Origin: Ovis canadensis
Taxonomy: Eukaryota > Chordata > Mammalia > Artiodactyla > Bovidae
Reading direction: 5' to 3'
Assembly (NCBI RefSeq): GCF_042477335.2
Contig: NC_091264.1
Span: 37,372,886 to 37,436,885 of the forward strand
DNA length: 64,000 nucleotides
Shown here: piece by piece, positions 55,140-64,000 of the stretch
Layout of the letters: each line of letters opens with the position of its first letter
Numbering within the stretch: the first letter of the stretch is position 1
The notes under the pieces: model-generated
Told to the model about the DNA's origin: nothing
Seen by the model: only the letters and a program-made list of their open reading frames with translations
The model's database searches: none
Position numbers and translations under genes: made by a program

Positions 55140-57779
55140 CATTGTTGGTAGAAAAAAGCTGATGCTTTGCCACACAAAAATGCAATCTATTATGCTGATT
55201 CCTTTTGAGATTACTTTCTTTAAGAAATTTTAACAGTTACAAGATTATGGCCATAAATTGCTATGTGACCAAGTTTGGAAATAAAACTTCAGTAATCATG
55301 TGACATTCCAAAGTATGTTTTATAAATCACATATACTATTTTAATGTCAGAAAGGTAAAGAATGAATTTCAACATAATGGGAAATCGAGAACAGAATTTT
55401 AGACTGAATTTACCACTGAGAGAATTTAATTTTTTATACATAAATGTACTGAATACCAGAGTGGTCAGGTGACTTCATGATACATATCATTTTATTTAAA
55501 ATATATATGAACATAAATAGTGACAGTATAATTATGTGTTTGGAAATTATTTGTACCCTTGAAGGAAAGCCAGTCTCCTCAAGCAGGATTTATAAATTTC
55601 AATGCATAAACAGCCTAGGTTAAAAAGTGAGATTGCCTTTCTCTCTCTCTTTTTTTTTCTGTGTTGCTTGGAGTTATTTCTGAACTCATCCATAAGTTTT
55701 CCATGGTTTATTATAGTAGATATTGAAGAAGAGCAGCTGAAATTGTTCCCTAGCTCCCACAAGTAAAGGTTAGGAGCAATGGTCTATTGATTCTGTCTTA
55801 TCACACCCGAGAAGGGCACTAAGAATCAGTGTAGAAAAGAGCTCTGGTCAGCATTAGTCACCCTTGTTTTATAGCAACAGAGGCTTTTGCTATTAAAATA
55901 CATGTAGATATTTAGCATCTCAGCAAAACTTCCTGAAAAAGTAATAATGAGTTATGTCTAAGAATTGTTTCCTTCTGCAACCAATTGCTTCACTCTATGA
56001 AACATGAATTAAAAATGAAGAACTATTTTTGAAAGCTAAGAACTTGCTTGGAAGCACATGATTGAGAATTAACATCTGACATAGATTAAGATCATTTAGG
56101 CATAAATCTATGTAAGAATGACTGATTCAACAAAAGATAATCAAACTCCTACCATGGGCCTATTACTGCTCTAGTTGCTGTAGTGTATATGCAAGAAGAT
56201 AAGAGTATTTGATTGCTGTGAATAAGGATAAATACTAGCTGAGTCACTAAAATTCAAATTCAAACTCTATTAAAATAACTTTTTGGTACTTTCTCTGTTA
56301 TCAGAACTCCTGTAAATAAACATAAGAGCAGAGAAGAAAGGTCTCATTGATTTTCTATTTTATTCCTTTCCAAAGATGTTACAAATGTGTAATATCATTA
56401 CCTTCCTTCAAGGATCACAACCAATTAGAAATTTATCTTGGATATTTCTTTTATTAAATCTGGAGAAAAAAACAGAAAAATTATAACAGAACTGCTGATT
56501 CACTTAGGATGCTTTGTAACCCAAAGTCTAGTCCCATGGGGAATATGGAAACTACTTATCTTTTTGACCAGGAAAACATCATTTCATTCTTTCAATCTGA
56601 AAGTCCAATATGTTAAACACATTCTACAGAATCTATATCACAAGGTAGAATTAGATGACTGCTTTCAACACTTATTATTTGGATATGAGAATACATAATA
56701 TTTAAATTGCTTTTGTTTTACAAATGTGTGAAGAATTTTAAATCATAGACAAATGGATAATTTAGGTATGTTTGGTTCATTGACTGGGAATCTATGACCA
56801 TCTTGTAGAAATTTTAGATATTTAGGAAAATAAATAAGAAGATCTTATTACTGCTTTGAGAACTTCAAATTATTTTTCAAAATACATGAAAAATAAATGG
56901 CAAATCAATAGGAAAAATGCCATTACAGTTATATGAAAATAGTTCTTGTTTGTCTTCTGAGTATATTTTCCCTGTAGCACAAAATTCAACATTAAAGATT
57001 GTATATCACAACATTTCTAGGCTATAGATTTTGCAGATCTAGTAAGAAAAGCCTAGATGGCAGGAATTAAGGCAAAAACTAGTACACTGAGTGCATTAAT
57101 AGGCTTATTTTATTATGCTTCATTTTTCTCTTAACTTCCCAATTCTCCTTTTTAAATTATAGAGAAGTAAATTATTACTGGGGTTAGTGATTTGGGGTCC
57201 ACAACATTTAGGTTTATCAAAAACCATTCCTTGGATATTAAAATGCACAAGATGTATTTGCTCTCTACTGATTGAGAAATAGGGGGAATTACTTCCTTTG
57301 GATCCTGAGACTAACCTTTTTGGGAGTAAAATCTCCCCAATTCCCTTATTTTTAAATGATTTTTATTTTTTAAAAATCATCATAGAAATGAATTTTCAAT
57401 TTTTTCAAATACTTTATGGGAAAGAAGCAAGAGGAAAATAGCAAATTCAAACTGAGAAATCAACTGTAAAAGGACAGTTATAAAAAGACACATGGAAAAT
57501 TTCAAATTTTAACAAGCTGCTTCTTTTTGAACTGTGGGGCCCAAACTATTCTACTACCTCTGTCCCAAACCCAAAAATCTATGAAAAAATTTCCTGCTGA
57601 GGACCCTCACTTGGCAGCCTGTCCCAAAGGCACACTTGAGACCTGGGACATGACCATTCTCTCATGTCCAATTTTTTCCGGTGTAGGAAAATGAGGATCC
57701 CAGGCTTCTCATAGGAAATAATTCAAGAGTCTGCCATTCTGAAAACTGCTAGACTACAGGACCCTTGGAGGACCATCTA
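55140..57779. other. Right intergenic region, no gene seen
   Basis: About 2.6 kb of AT-rich DNA. The open frames at 55547-55762 and 56438-56698 are not recognised. A weak L2/MIR-like phrase (caaactcctaccatgggcct) lies near 56143. Confidence 0.45.
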
Positions 57780-57784
57780 AATCC

Positions 57785-58315
57785 CTTCCACAATTCACAT
57801 TAACAAACTGAAAAATAAAAACCATATCATCATCTCAACAGATGCAGAAAAAGGTTTTGACAAATGCAATACCCATTTATGATTTAAAAAAAACAAAAAC
57901 AAAAAACAACTCTCCAGAAAGTGGACATGAAAGGAGCCTACCTCAACACAATAAAGGCCACATATGACCAACCCACAGCAGACACATTCTCAACAGTGAA
58001 AAACTTAGAGCATTTCCTTGAAGATTAAGAACAAGACAAGGATGTCTACTCTTGCCACACTGATTCAACATAGTTTTGGAAATCCTAGCCATAGCAATCA
58101 GAGAAAAAAGAAAAAGAAAACGAATCCAAGATGGGAAAGAAGTGAAACTTATTTTATGCAGATGACACAATACTATACATAGGAAATCCTAAAGATGTTA
58201 CCAGAAAACTACTAGAGCTCATCAATAAATTTGGTAAAGCTGCAAGATAAAAAATTAATACACAGAAATCTCTTGCATCCTATTTTTACCAAAGGCATTT
58301 ATGAATTTAGTAAAG
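57785..58315 (+). repeat. L1 ORF2 fragment, sense
   Basis: aaccatatcatcatctcaac, then gatgcagaaaaaggttttga, and tatgcagatgacacaatact: the reverse-transcriptase region of an L1, broken by deletions and stops. Confidence 0.82.
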
Positions 58316-58473
58316 GATTTCCTAGGGAATAATTTATATATGAGCACTACTAGGCTGCTGAGAGAAAAATAATGGGGTAAGTGTCCTTTTCCTTCCAGTA
58401 ATGCACAAAACTGTTCAGAGACTGCACACACTCTTCATCTGAGGACATTATTTAGAGCCCCCCAAGAGACAGG

Positions 58474-58682
58474 TGCTATGGTGGCTCAGACGGTAAAATT
58501 CGTCTGCTTGCAATGGCGGAGACCCGAGTTTAATCCCTGGGTCGGGAAGATCCCCTGGAGAAGGAAATGGCAACTCACTCCAGTACTCTCGCCTGGAAAA
58601 TTCCATGGGTGGAGGAGCCTCGTAGGCTAAGTCCATGGGGTCACAAAGATTCGAACAGACTGAGCGAATTCACTTTCACTTT
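58474..58682 (+). repeat. Bov-tA SINE
   Basis: Full SINE flanked by caagagacag on both sides (about 58463-58472 and 58683-58692). Confidence 0.88.
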
Positions 58683-58692
58683 CAAGAGACAG

Positions 58693-60282
58693 AAAGCATA
58701 TGATATGAGATTTCCTTTTGGCATAGCAAACAGAGAGGACATGTTATTCCTGTACAAAGGCTCTTGATTAAGATAATCTCAGTGTTCTCCTTACCTTGGC
58801 TAAACCGTAAATAAGTTTCTTCCTGGCAGTAGGCCCCCAATCTCCCTTTTCTTAAAGCATTTACTTGAGAAAACGTGCAATACAAATTCTTCTTCTTTGA
58901 GATGTAGATAGTCTCCCAGTCTCATTCTAGTTTTACAACCCCAGAATGTCTTTCTCAAGGACCTTTTCAAGAAATAGATGATAGCCAAGGTTTGCTAACC
59001 TATTAGGCTGGTGGTAGAAAAAAGTAGAAAAATGAATATGCACTCAGATTGTGAGATTTGGATGGATTTTAGAGTGTTTTCAAGGAAACAGACAATAAAG
59101 AATGCAATGTGTGTATTAAGTCACGGTGAGAACATATTCTAAATGATGAGAAGATACTCATGACTGCTCTATAACTTCATGGGATGTGCAAATGGCAGGG
59201 GAGGGGGGAGAACACTTTTTGGATAGATGCTTGAACAGATATAGCGTCATTTGGAGAGAAGAAAGGGCAATTTTGCAAATGGTAAGATAAATCAGAGGAA
59301 AGTAACCCCACGAGAAATAAATGCAAGTTAAAGGAAATTGCTTGGATTTGATACAGCAGAACAAATATAATTTAGGTCTCCTTGAAGTGATAATGCTTTT
59401 CTGTGATCTTCAAACTGGACATTGTGCTCATGCCAAGTATAAAGAGAAATCTTCAAGGCTGAACCCCCAAGAACACTCTGTAATATCAAGCACAGATAAC
59501 ACAACTAATTAAAGAGGGAACGTTCTTACTGAACAACATGTAACATTTCAACCAACCACAAGGCTATTTCAAGATAAACTGTTCACTAAAATGCCACATG
59601 CCCTTTGATCGAAATCTATGCTCCACTGATACTTTAAGTACTGATAGTCATTAGTGATAACATTTTATTACAGAGTACAAATAATAAAAGTTATGTCTTT
59701 GTGTGAGACAAAAGAGGGGGAAAAGACAAAGCAGTCGGGGCACAAAAACACAGAGGAAGACAGAACTATGGTTTAGCTTGAAACCCTTGGTCATTAAACA
59801 TTTCCTGACTTACAAAATTCATTAATATTTATACCAGGAGTGAAAAAATGTTGCCTGTAGATTAGGGCAACATTGGAACATTTTTTGTATGAGGCTAATA
59901 TTTATCTTCAAATCCTCCTTGTTCCTTTGATCACTAATGTAACTCCTCTTGGTTCAAGGTCACAGAAGCAAGCAAAGTGGAGCTGCTCACCAGTGTAAGG
60001 CTCCAGAATGTTCAGGGTAGAAGAAGAAGAACCAAAACATGATTATCTTTTTTTTTCTTTTCCCTTAACTATGTCACTGGGGGTTAAGAAAATGACTTCA
60101 CTATACTTGTTGCATAAGGAAGATACGCATCAAAACCTTTGTTTTTTTCATTTACTATTGAGTGCTTTCAGAGGGAGAATGGAAAGTTTTGGTGAAAATT
60201 ACATTTTCTTTTTAGTTACAGGACAGTTTTATGTTCATAGTCCCAGAATATAAAAATGTAAAAAAAAAAAAAAAAGTTTCTG
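58693..60282. other. No gene seen
   Basis: AT-rich intergenic DNA. Small frames at 58682-58988, 59158-59512 and 60008-60253 are not recognised. Confidence 0.45.
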
Positions 60283-60494
60283 TGTGTGCTCAGTTGTATT
60301 CGACTCTTGGTGACTTCATGGACTGTTGCCCACCAGGCTCCTCTGCCCATGGAATTTTCCAGGCAAGAATGGAAAGAATGGCAAGAATTCCTACTCCAGG
60401 GGATCTTCCTGACCAAGGGATTGAACCCGCGTCTCTTGTGTCTGCTGCATTGGCAGGCAGATTCTTTACCATGAGTGCCACCTGGGAAGCTCCT
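60283..60494 (-). repeat. Bov-tA SINE, minus strand
   Basis: tgtgctcagttgtattcgac tail and a gccacctgggaagctcc head; preceded by a poly(A) run at 60260-60275. Confidence 0.87.
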
Positions 60495-60642
60495 CCCCTA
60501 CAAAATATATAATCGTTTTTTATACATTTCAGTATTCTCCTTGAATGTGAAGAATTCGCTAGAAAGAAGTCTAATGCCTCTTCCTTACTCAGAAGCTCTT
60601 AAAATTAAAAAAAAAATACTGTGCATCACTATGTTGAGTATT

Positions 60643-60766
60643 GGGTTTTCTCAGTGGCTCAGACAGTAAAGTCTCTGTCTATAATGCAGGCTACAGTCAG
60701 GAGGGCAACAGTCCATGGGGTCACCAAGTTAGATGCAACTGAGTGACTTTCATTTCACTTCTTCAC
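60643..60766 (+). repeat. Bov-tA SINE, internally deleted
   Basis: Head gggttttctcagtggctcag and tail gcaactgagtgactttcatt, with much of the middle missing. The flanks tgttgagtatt and cgctgagtatt look like an aged duplication. Confidence 0.75.
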
Positions 60767-60855
60767 GCTGAGTATTATACTAGACACTTTCCACGTGTTC
60801 TGACATAACTTTACTGGGTGGTTATTGCTATCTTCATTTAAAGAGAAGAGAAACA
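60767..60855 (+). repeat. MIR fragment
   Basis: agacactttccacgtgttct, then attgctatcttcatttaaag; short and diverged. Confidence 0.5.
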
Positions 60856-61034
60856 GATTCATAAATAGTATACAGTTTAGGTTATGCTTGATGCTATAAC
60901 AGAGAAACCCAGATGTGTACAATGCCTTAAACCTGAAAGTCGTTTCTTTCTTTCCCATGTAATGTCAAAATGGGTAACATTGATCTGTAGGGGGTGTATC
61001 TTCTAAGCTGTAGATTTTAAGACCCAAGTCCTGT

Positions 61035-61195
61035 TCTCTGAGTTGGGAAGATTCTCTGGAGTAGGAAATGGCAACCCACTCCAGTATGCTTGCCTGGAGA
61101 ATTCTGTGGACAGAGGAGCCTGGTGGGTTACAGTTTGTGGGGTCACAAAGAGTCAGACACGACTGAATGACTAACACTTTCACTTTCACTTTCCT
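61035..61195 (+). repeat. Bov-tA SINE, headless
   Basis: gttgggaagattctctggag through gaatgactaacactttcact. Confidence 0.87.
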
Positions 61196-61429
61196 CTTCC
61201 ATTTTTGGATTCTATTCCTTTCCAACATGTGGGTTTCAAGGTGACTGAGGAAAGTGGAGGAGAAACAGACTCTTTTATGGGTGATTTTATGGAACAGTCC
61301 TAAAAATATTACATACTACTTCCTTTAACCAGAACTCAGTCAGGTGAGCACTTTTAATTCTAAAATAGGCTGAAATATGCCTATTGTGATATCAGAAGGA
61401 AGAGAAAATGAATTTGGGAACAGCAAACC

Positions 61430-61511
61430 AGGGACGGGGGAGCCTGGTGGGCTGCCGTCTATGGGGTCGCACAGAGTCAGACACAACTGAAGCGACTTAG
61501 CAGCAGCAGCC
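61430..61511 (+). repeat. Bov-A2 3' fragment
   Basis: ggagcctggtgggctgccgt through gcgacttagcagcagcagc. Confidence 0.87.
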
Positions 61512-62680
61512 AGTCTTAAGCCCAGTTAACTTTTCTGGTCAGCAAGCATCCATTAACATTTTTGTCCCATATGTAGGACAGCCTCCCCGCCTTCCCAAGG
61601 GAGACAGCTCAAACTCTCATTTCAACCAAACAGCTATTGAAGAATGCAGCATCTTCTAGTACTGTGCAATCCTTTCTCTCAGATCTAAATATAATGTTAA
61701 AATATAAGTTATCTTCCAAGAGATAGGTACAAGAATAATCATGACAATATCATTTGTAGTAGAGTATCATTGGAAACAAATTTCATGGAGGAGAACGAAT
61801 AACCTGTGGTCTGTTCAAAATGGCCAGTTAGTGAAAAGAACTCCAGCGACGTCCAAAAATATAGATGAACTGTAGAAATCTAAAATACATGACTTGTATA
61901 CAATTCCAACATTTGTGTTACAGTATGCTGTGTAAAATATGCTAATATTGCACTGGCAGGTGGTATACATCCTTTCTAGAAAAACACCCCTGCTATATTG
62001 AGCACCTTCTTTGAAAAGTTTACTTTGGGTAGGAATGTATTCCCTAAGTGCAAGTAAATGAAAGCACCTGCACAAAAAAGCAAAAATAATTTGTTGCTCC
62101 AGGAAACTGAGAGGCTGAAAGCCAGGCAGAGACAGCAGACTGCTCCTGCCACAGTGTGAATCCTCCCAGTGACGCCTAAATCTTCATTAAACTACTATAT
62201 CTAAACACTACTTACATTGAAGTGAAGATTTTGGAGTAACCAAAGAAGAAAGTCAGTTTTAAACTGATAAATTATCTAGGGCTGAGTGGCCCAAAGGGAT
62301 TGACAGGGAATGGAGTTCCCCATTATCCACGGAAATGGCAATCATAAGACTTATTATGTGAATTAAAAAGAAAATATATTCTTTATGTACATCTCAATGT
62401 TACATGGTAAATGTGTCACTTCATAAAACAGTAACAAGCAAGTCAATGAACTGTCAAAGCTCAGCAGTTTGGAAACTTCCTGAAGAATATTTTTTAACCA
62501 TATGTGGCCCCAAAGTTTATGAATTTCCATTTGTTAGACTTTACTATGATTATTGTATTCAAAGTACTGGTAACAAATTTTTAAAAAATATGCCAAGTCT
62601 ACCACATTTAAATAAAAAGAAAAAAAGAGTTATATTTCAATAAATAAAACAAAATAAAATATGCTTCCTTAAATAAAATT
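61512..62680. other. No gene seen
   Basis: Unique AT-rich DNA. The open frames at 61815-62075 and 62404-62643 are not recognised and lack splice or signal features. Confidence 0.45.
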
Positions 62681-62681
62681 G

Positions 62682-62892
62682 GGTTTCCCAGGTGGCATTA
62701 GTGGTAAACAACCTTCCAATGCAGGAGACATAGAGATGTGGGTTCGATCCTGGATTGGGAAGATCCCCTGGAGGAAGGCATGGCAACCCACTCCAGTATT
62801 GTTGCCAGGAGAATCCCATGAACAGAGGAGCTGGGCTACAGTCCATGGGTCACAAAGAGTCGGACATGACTAGAGTGACTCAGCATGCACAC
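62682..62892 (+). repeat. Bov-tA SINE
   Basis: Head gggtttcccaggtggcatta; tail gagtgactcagcatgcacac. Confidence 0.88.
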
Positions 62893-63291
62893 ATAAGAAT
62901 AAAGTTACATTTTTATTTGATATTTGTATTCTCAAATTGATTAACATACATAATATTTTTTTCTTTTTAAGTAAAAAACCCTAGCCAAAGGAAACATCTT
63001 TTCTCAACAGAGGTTTCTGTAAGACCACCTCATACTATACTTATTGTTTCATGGGAATCCATGATGCTTAAAATCAGTTAATTTCAAATTCAATATTATG
63101 TTCATTTAGTATTTTAAGCTATATTCTTTACTATTTTCAATAATTTTCATCAGAGTTTGGCTTTAACAATCATCTCTCTTTCTTTTATCTTGAATACCAC
63201 TTTCTCCTTTAAATTAACCTCATTTTCCTCAAAGTAAGAAAAAAGAGAAAATAATTTATTCAGTGATTATTCTGTGTAAGGTTTGGTTCTA

Positions 63292-63292
<1 letters not shown>
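62893..63292. other. No gene seen
   Basis: AT-rich DNA between two SINEs; nothing recognised. Confidence 0.45.

Positions 63293-63293
<1 letters not shown>

Positions 63294-63332
<39 letters not shown>
63294..63332. repeat. (GT)n microsatellite
   Basis: A near-pure GT run of about 18 units, at the tail of the neighbouring SINE. Confidence 0.95.
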
Positions 63333-63333
<1 letters not shown>

Positions 63334-63600
63334 GTAGCTAGTCATGTCTGACTCTTTGTGACCTTGTGGACGGTAGCTTGCCAGGTTCCTCTGTCCAAGG
63401 AATTCTCACCAGGCATGAATACTGGAATGTGTTGCCATTCCCTTTTCCAGGGAATCTTCTCAACCCATGGATGGAACCCAGTCTGCCACACTGCAGGCAG
63501 ACTGTTTACCATCTGAGCCACCAGGAATCTTCCCAATCCAGGCAGGGAACCCGGGTCTCCCACATTGCAGGCAGACTTTACCATCTGACCCACCAGCTAG
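63332..63600 (-). repeat. Compound Bov-tA SINE, minus strand, two heads
   Basis: Full body, then two successive tRNA-like heads (each ending ctttaccatctgagccacc or similar). The same two-head design as at 1700 and 38429. Confidence 0.83.
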
Positions 63601-64000
63601 ATAAGGAAGTATTAAAAAAAAAAGAAAAGAAAAAGTGGGGTTCATACAAACCTAGGCCAAACCTTAAATCATCTAAACTACTGATATTAATAAAGATTTG
63701 TTAATCTATTTTATAATAGCTCAGAAAAACACTTCATCAATATTTAGAAAAATGTCAGAATTCTAAAACCAGGAGGACTGGATCTCATCAATGGTTGCCT
63801 GAAACTATTTCTTCCTGTGAAGAAGGCTTTTCCATATGTCTTACCTCATCGTTTAAAAATGAGCATTTTAAATTGTGAAACCTGAACATACATTTCAAAC
63901 AAAATATGTGATGGTCTTATGAAAAGATTAGGAATAAGGAGCAAGATTTCTTGGCTTGGTTGTCCCGAGTCAAACATTGATGGAATAACTAAAGCCCTTT
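63601..64000. other. Right edge, no gene seen
   Basis: AT-rich DNA with a short A/G run near 63613-63635. Confidence 0.45.

Noticed and set aside
1-64000. CRISPR arrays, operons or bacterial features
   Set aside because: Repeat content and split exons show vertebrate nuclear DNA. The tandem repeats seen are microsatellites, minisatellites or SINE tails.

Overview
The window is mammalian, specifically ruminant (bovid), nuclear DNA. It is AT-rich and carries many ruminant-lineage repeats: BovB (RTE) LINEs, Bov-tA and Bov-A2 SINEs, tRNA-derived CHR-2-type SINEs, an artiodactyl L1 of about 9 kb, and a solo LTR of ERV2/betaretrovirus type. Older mammalian repeats (MIR, L2, MER5A, a MER20-like element, old L1) fill other parts. 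Cattle, bison, sheep and goat cannot be told apart from what I can see.

The host genes form a beta-defensin cluster, with every gene on the minus strand. From left to right: DEFB114 (exons 4861-4918 and 2283-2419); DEFB113 (22621-22678 and 19914-20260); DEFB110, with one leader exon (44441-44495) and two alternative terminal exons (40105-40253 and 33116-33249, the latter once named DEFB111); and DEFB112 (54932-54989, an optional middle exon 53225-53365, and 47722-47888). Gene order and content match the human 6p12 cluster. All introns seen are phase 1. Each leader exon encodes a hydrophobic signal peptide starting MKI, each terminal exon carries the six-cysteine motif, and an AATAAA lies 90-145 nt beyond each stop. 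Few of these exons stand out as long ORFs; most were found by reading splice sites and cysteine spacing.

Layout: 1-5.8 kb, DEFB114 and flank. 5.8-17.4 kb, an old L1 piece, then a BovB split by a 9-kb antisense L1 that itself holds three younger insertions. 17.4-19.8 kb, BovB and unique DNA. 19.8-22.8 kb, DEFB113 with a solo LTR, a BovB piece and a SINE in its intron. 22.8-33 kb, intergenic with BovB and SINEs. 33-44.7 kb, DEFB110. 47.6-55.1 kb, DEFB112, with an old L1 and other repeats in its introns. 55.1-64 kb, intergenic.

Most interesting points: (1) DEFB113 has a tail about 50 residues longer than its human orthologue as I remember it, encoded by a roughly 39-bp minisatellite and rich in Ser/Thr/Asn, with five N-glycosylation sequons. 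(2) The DEFB110 leader serves two defensin domains, one of which looks closer to DEFB113. (3) DEFB112 has a symmetric phase 1-1 cassette exon that would add a 47-residue prosegment. (4) The DEFB110 and DEFB112 promoters are paralogous, but the DEFB112 copy has lost the stretch holding the TATA box. I found no wholly new system. Functions come from family knowledge; expression, splicing and glycosylation are inferred. Human comparisons are from memory, and no alignment or search was run.
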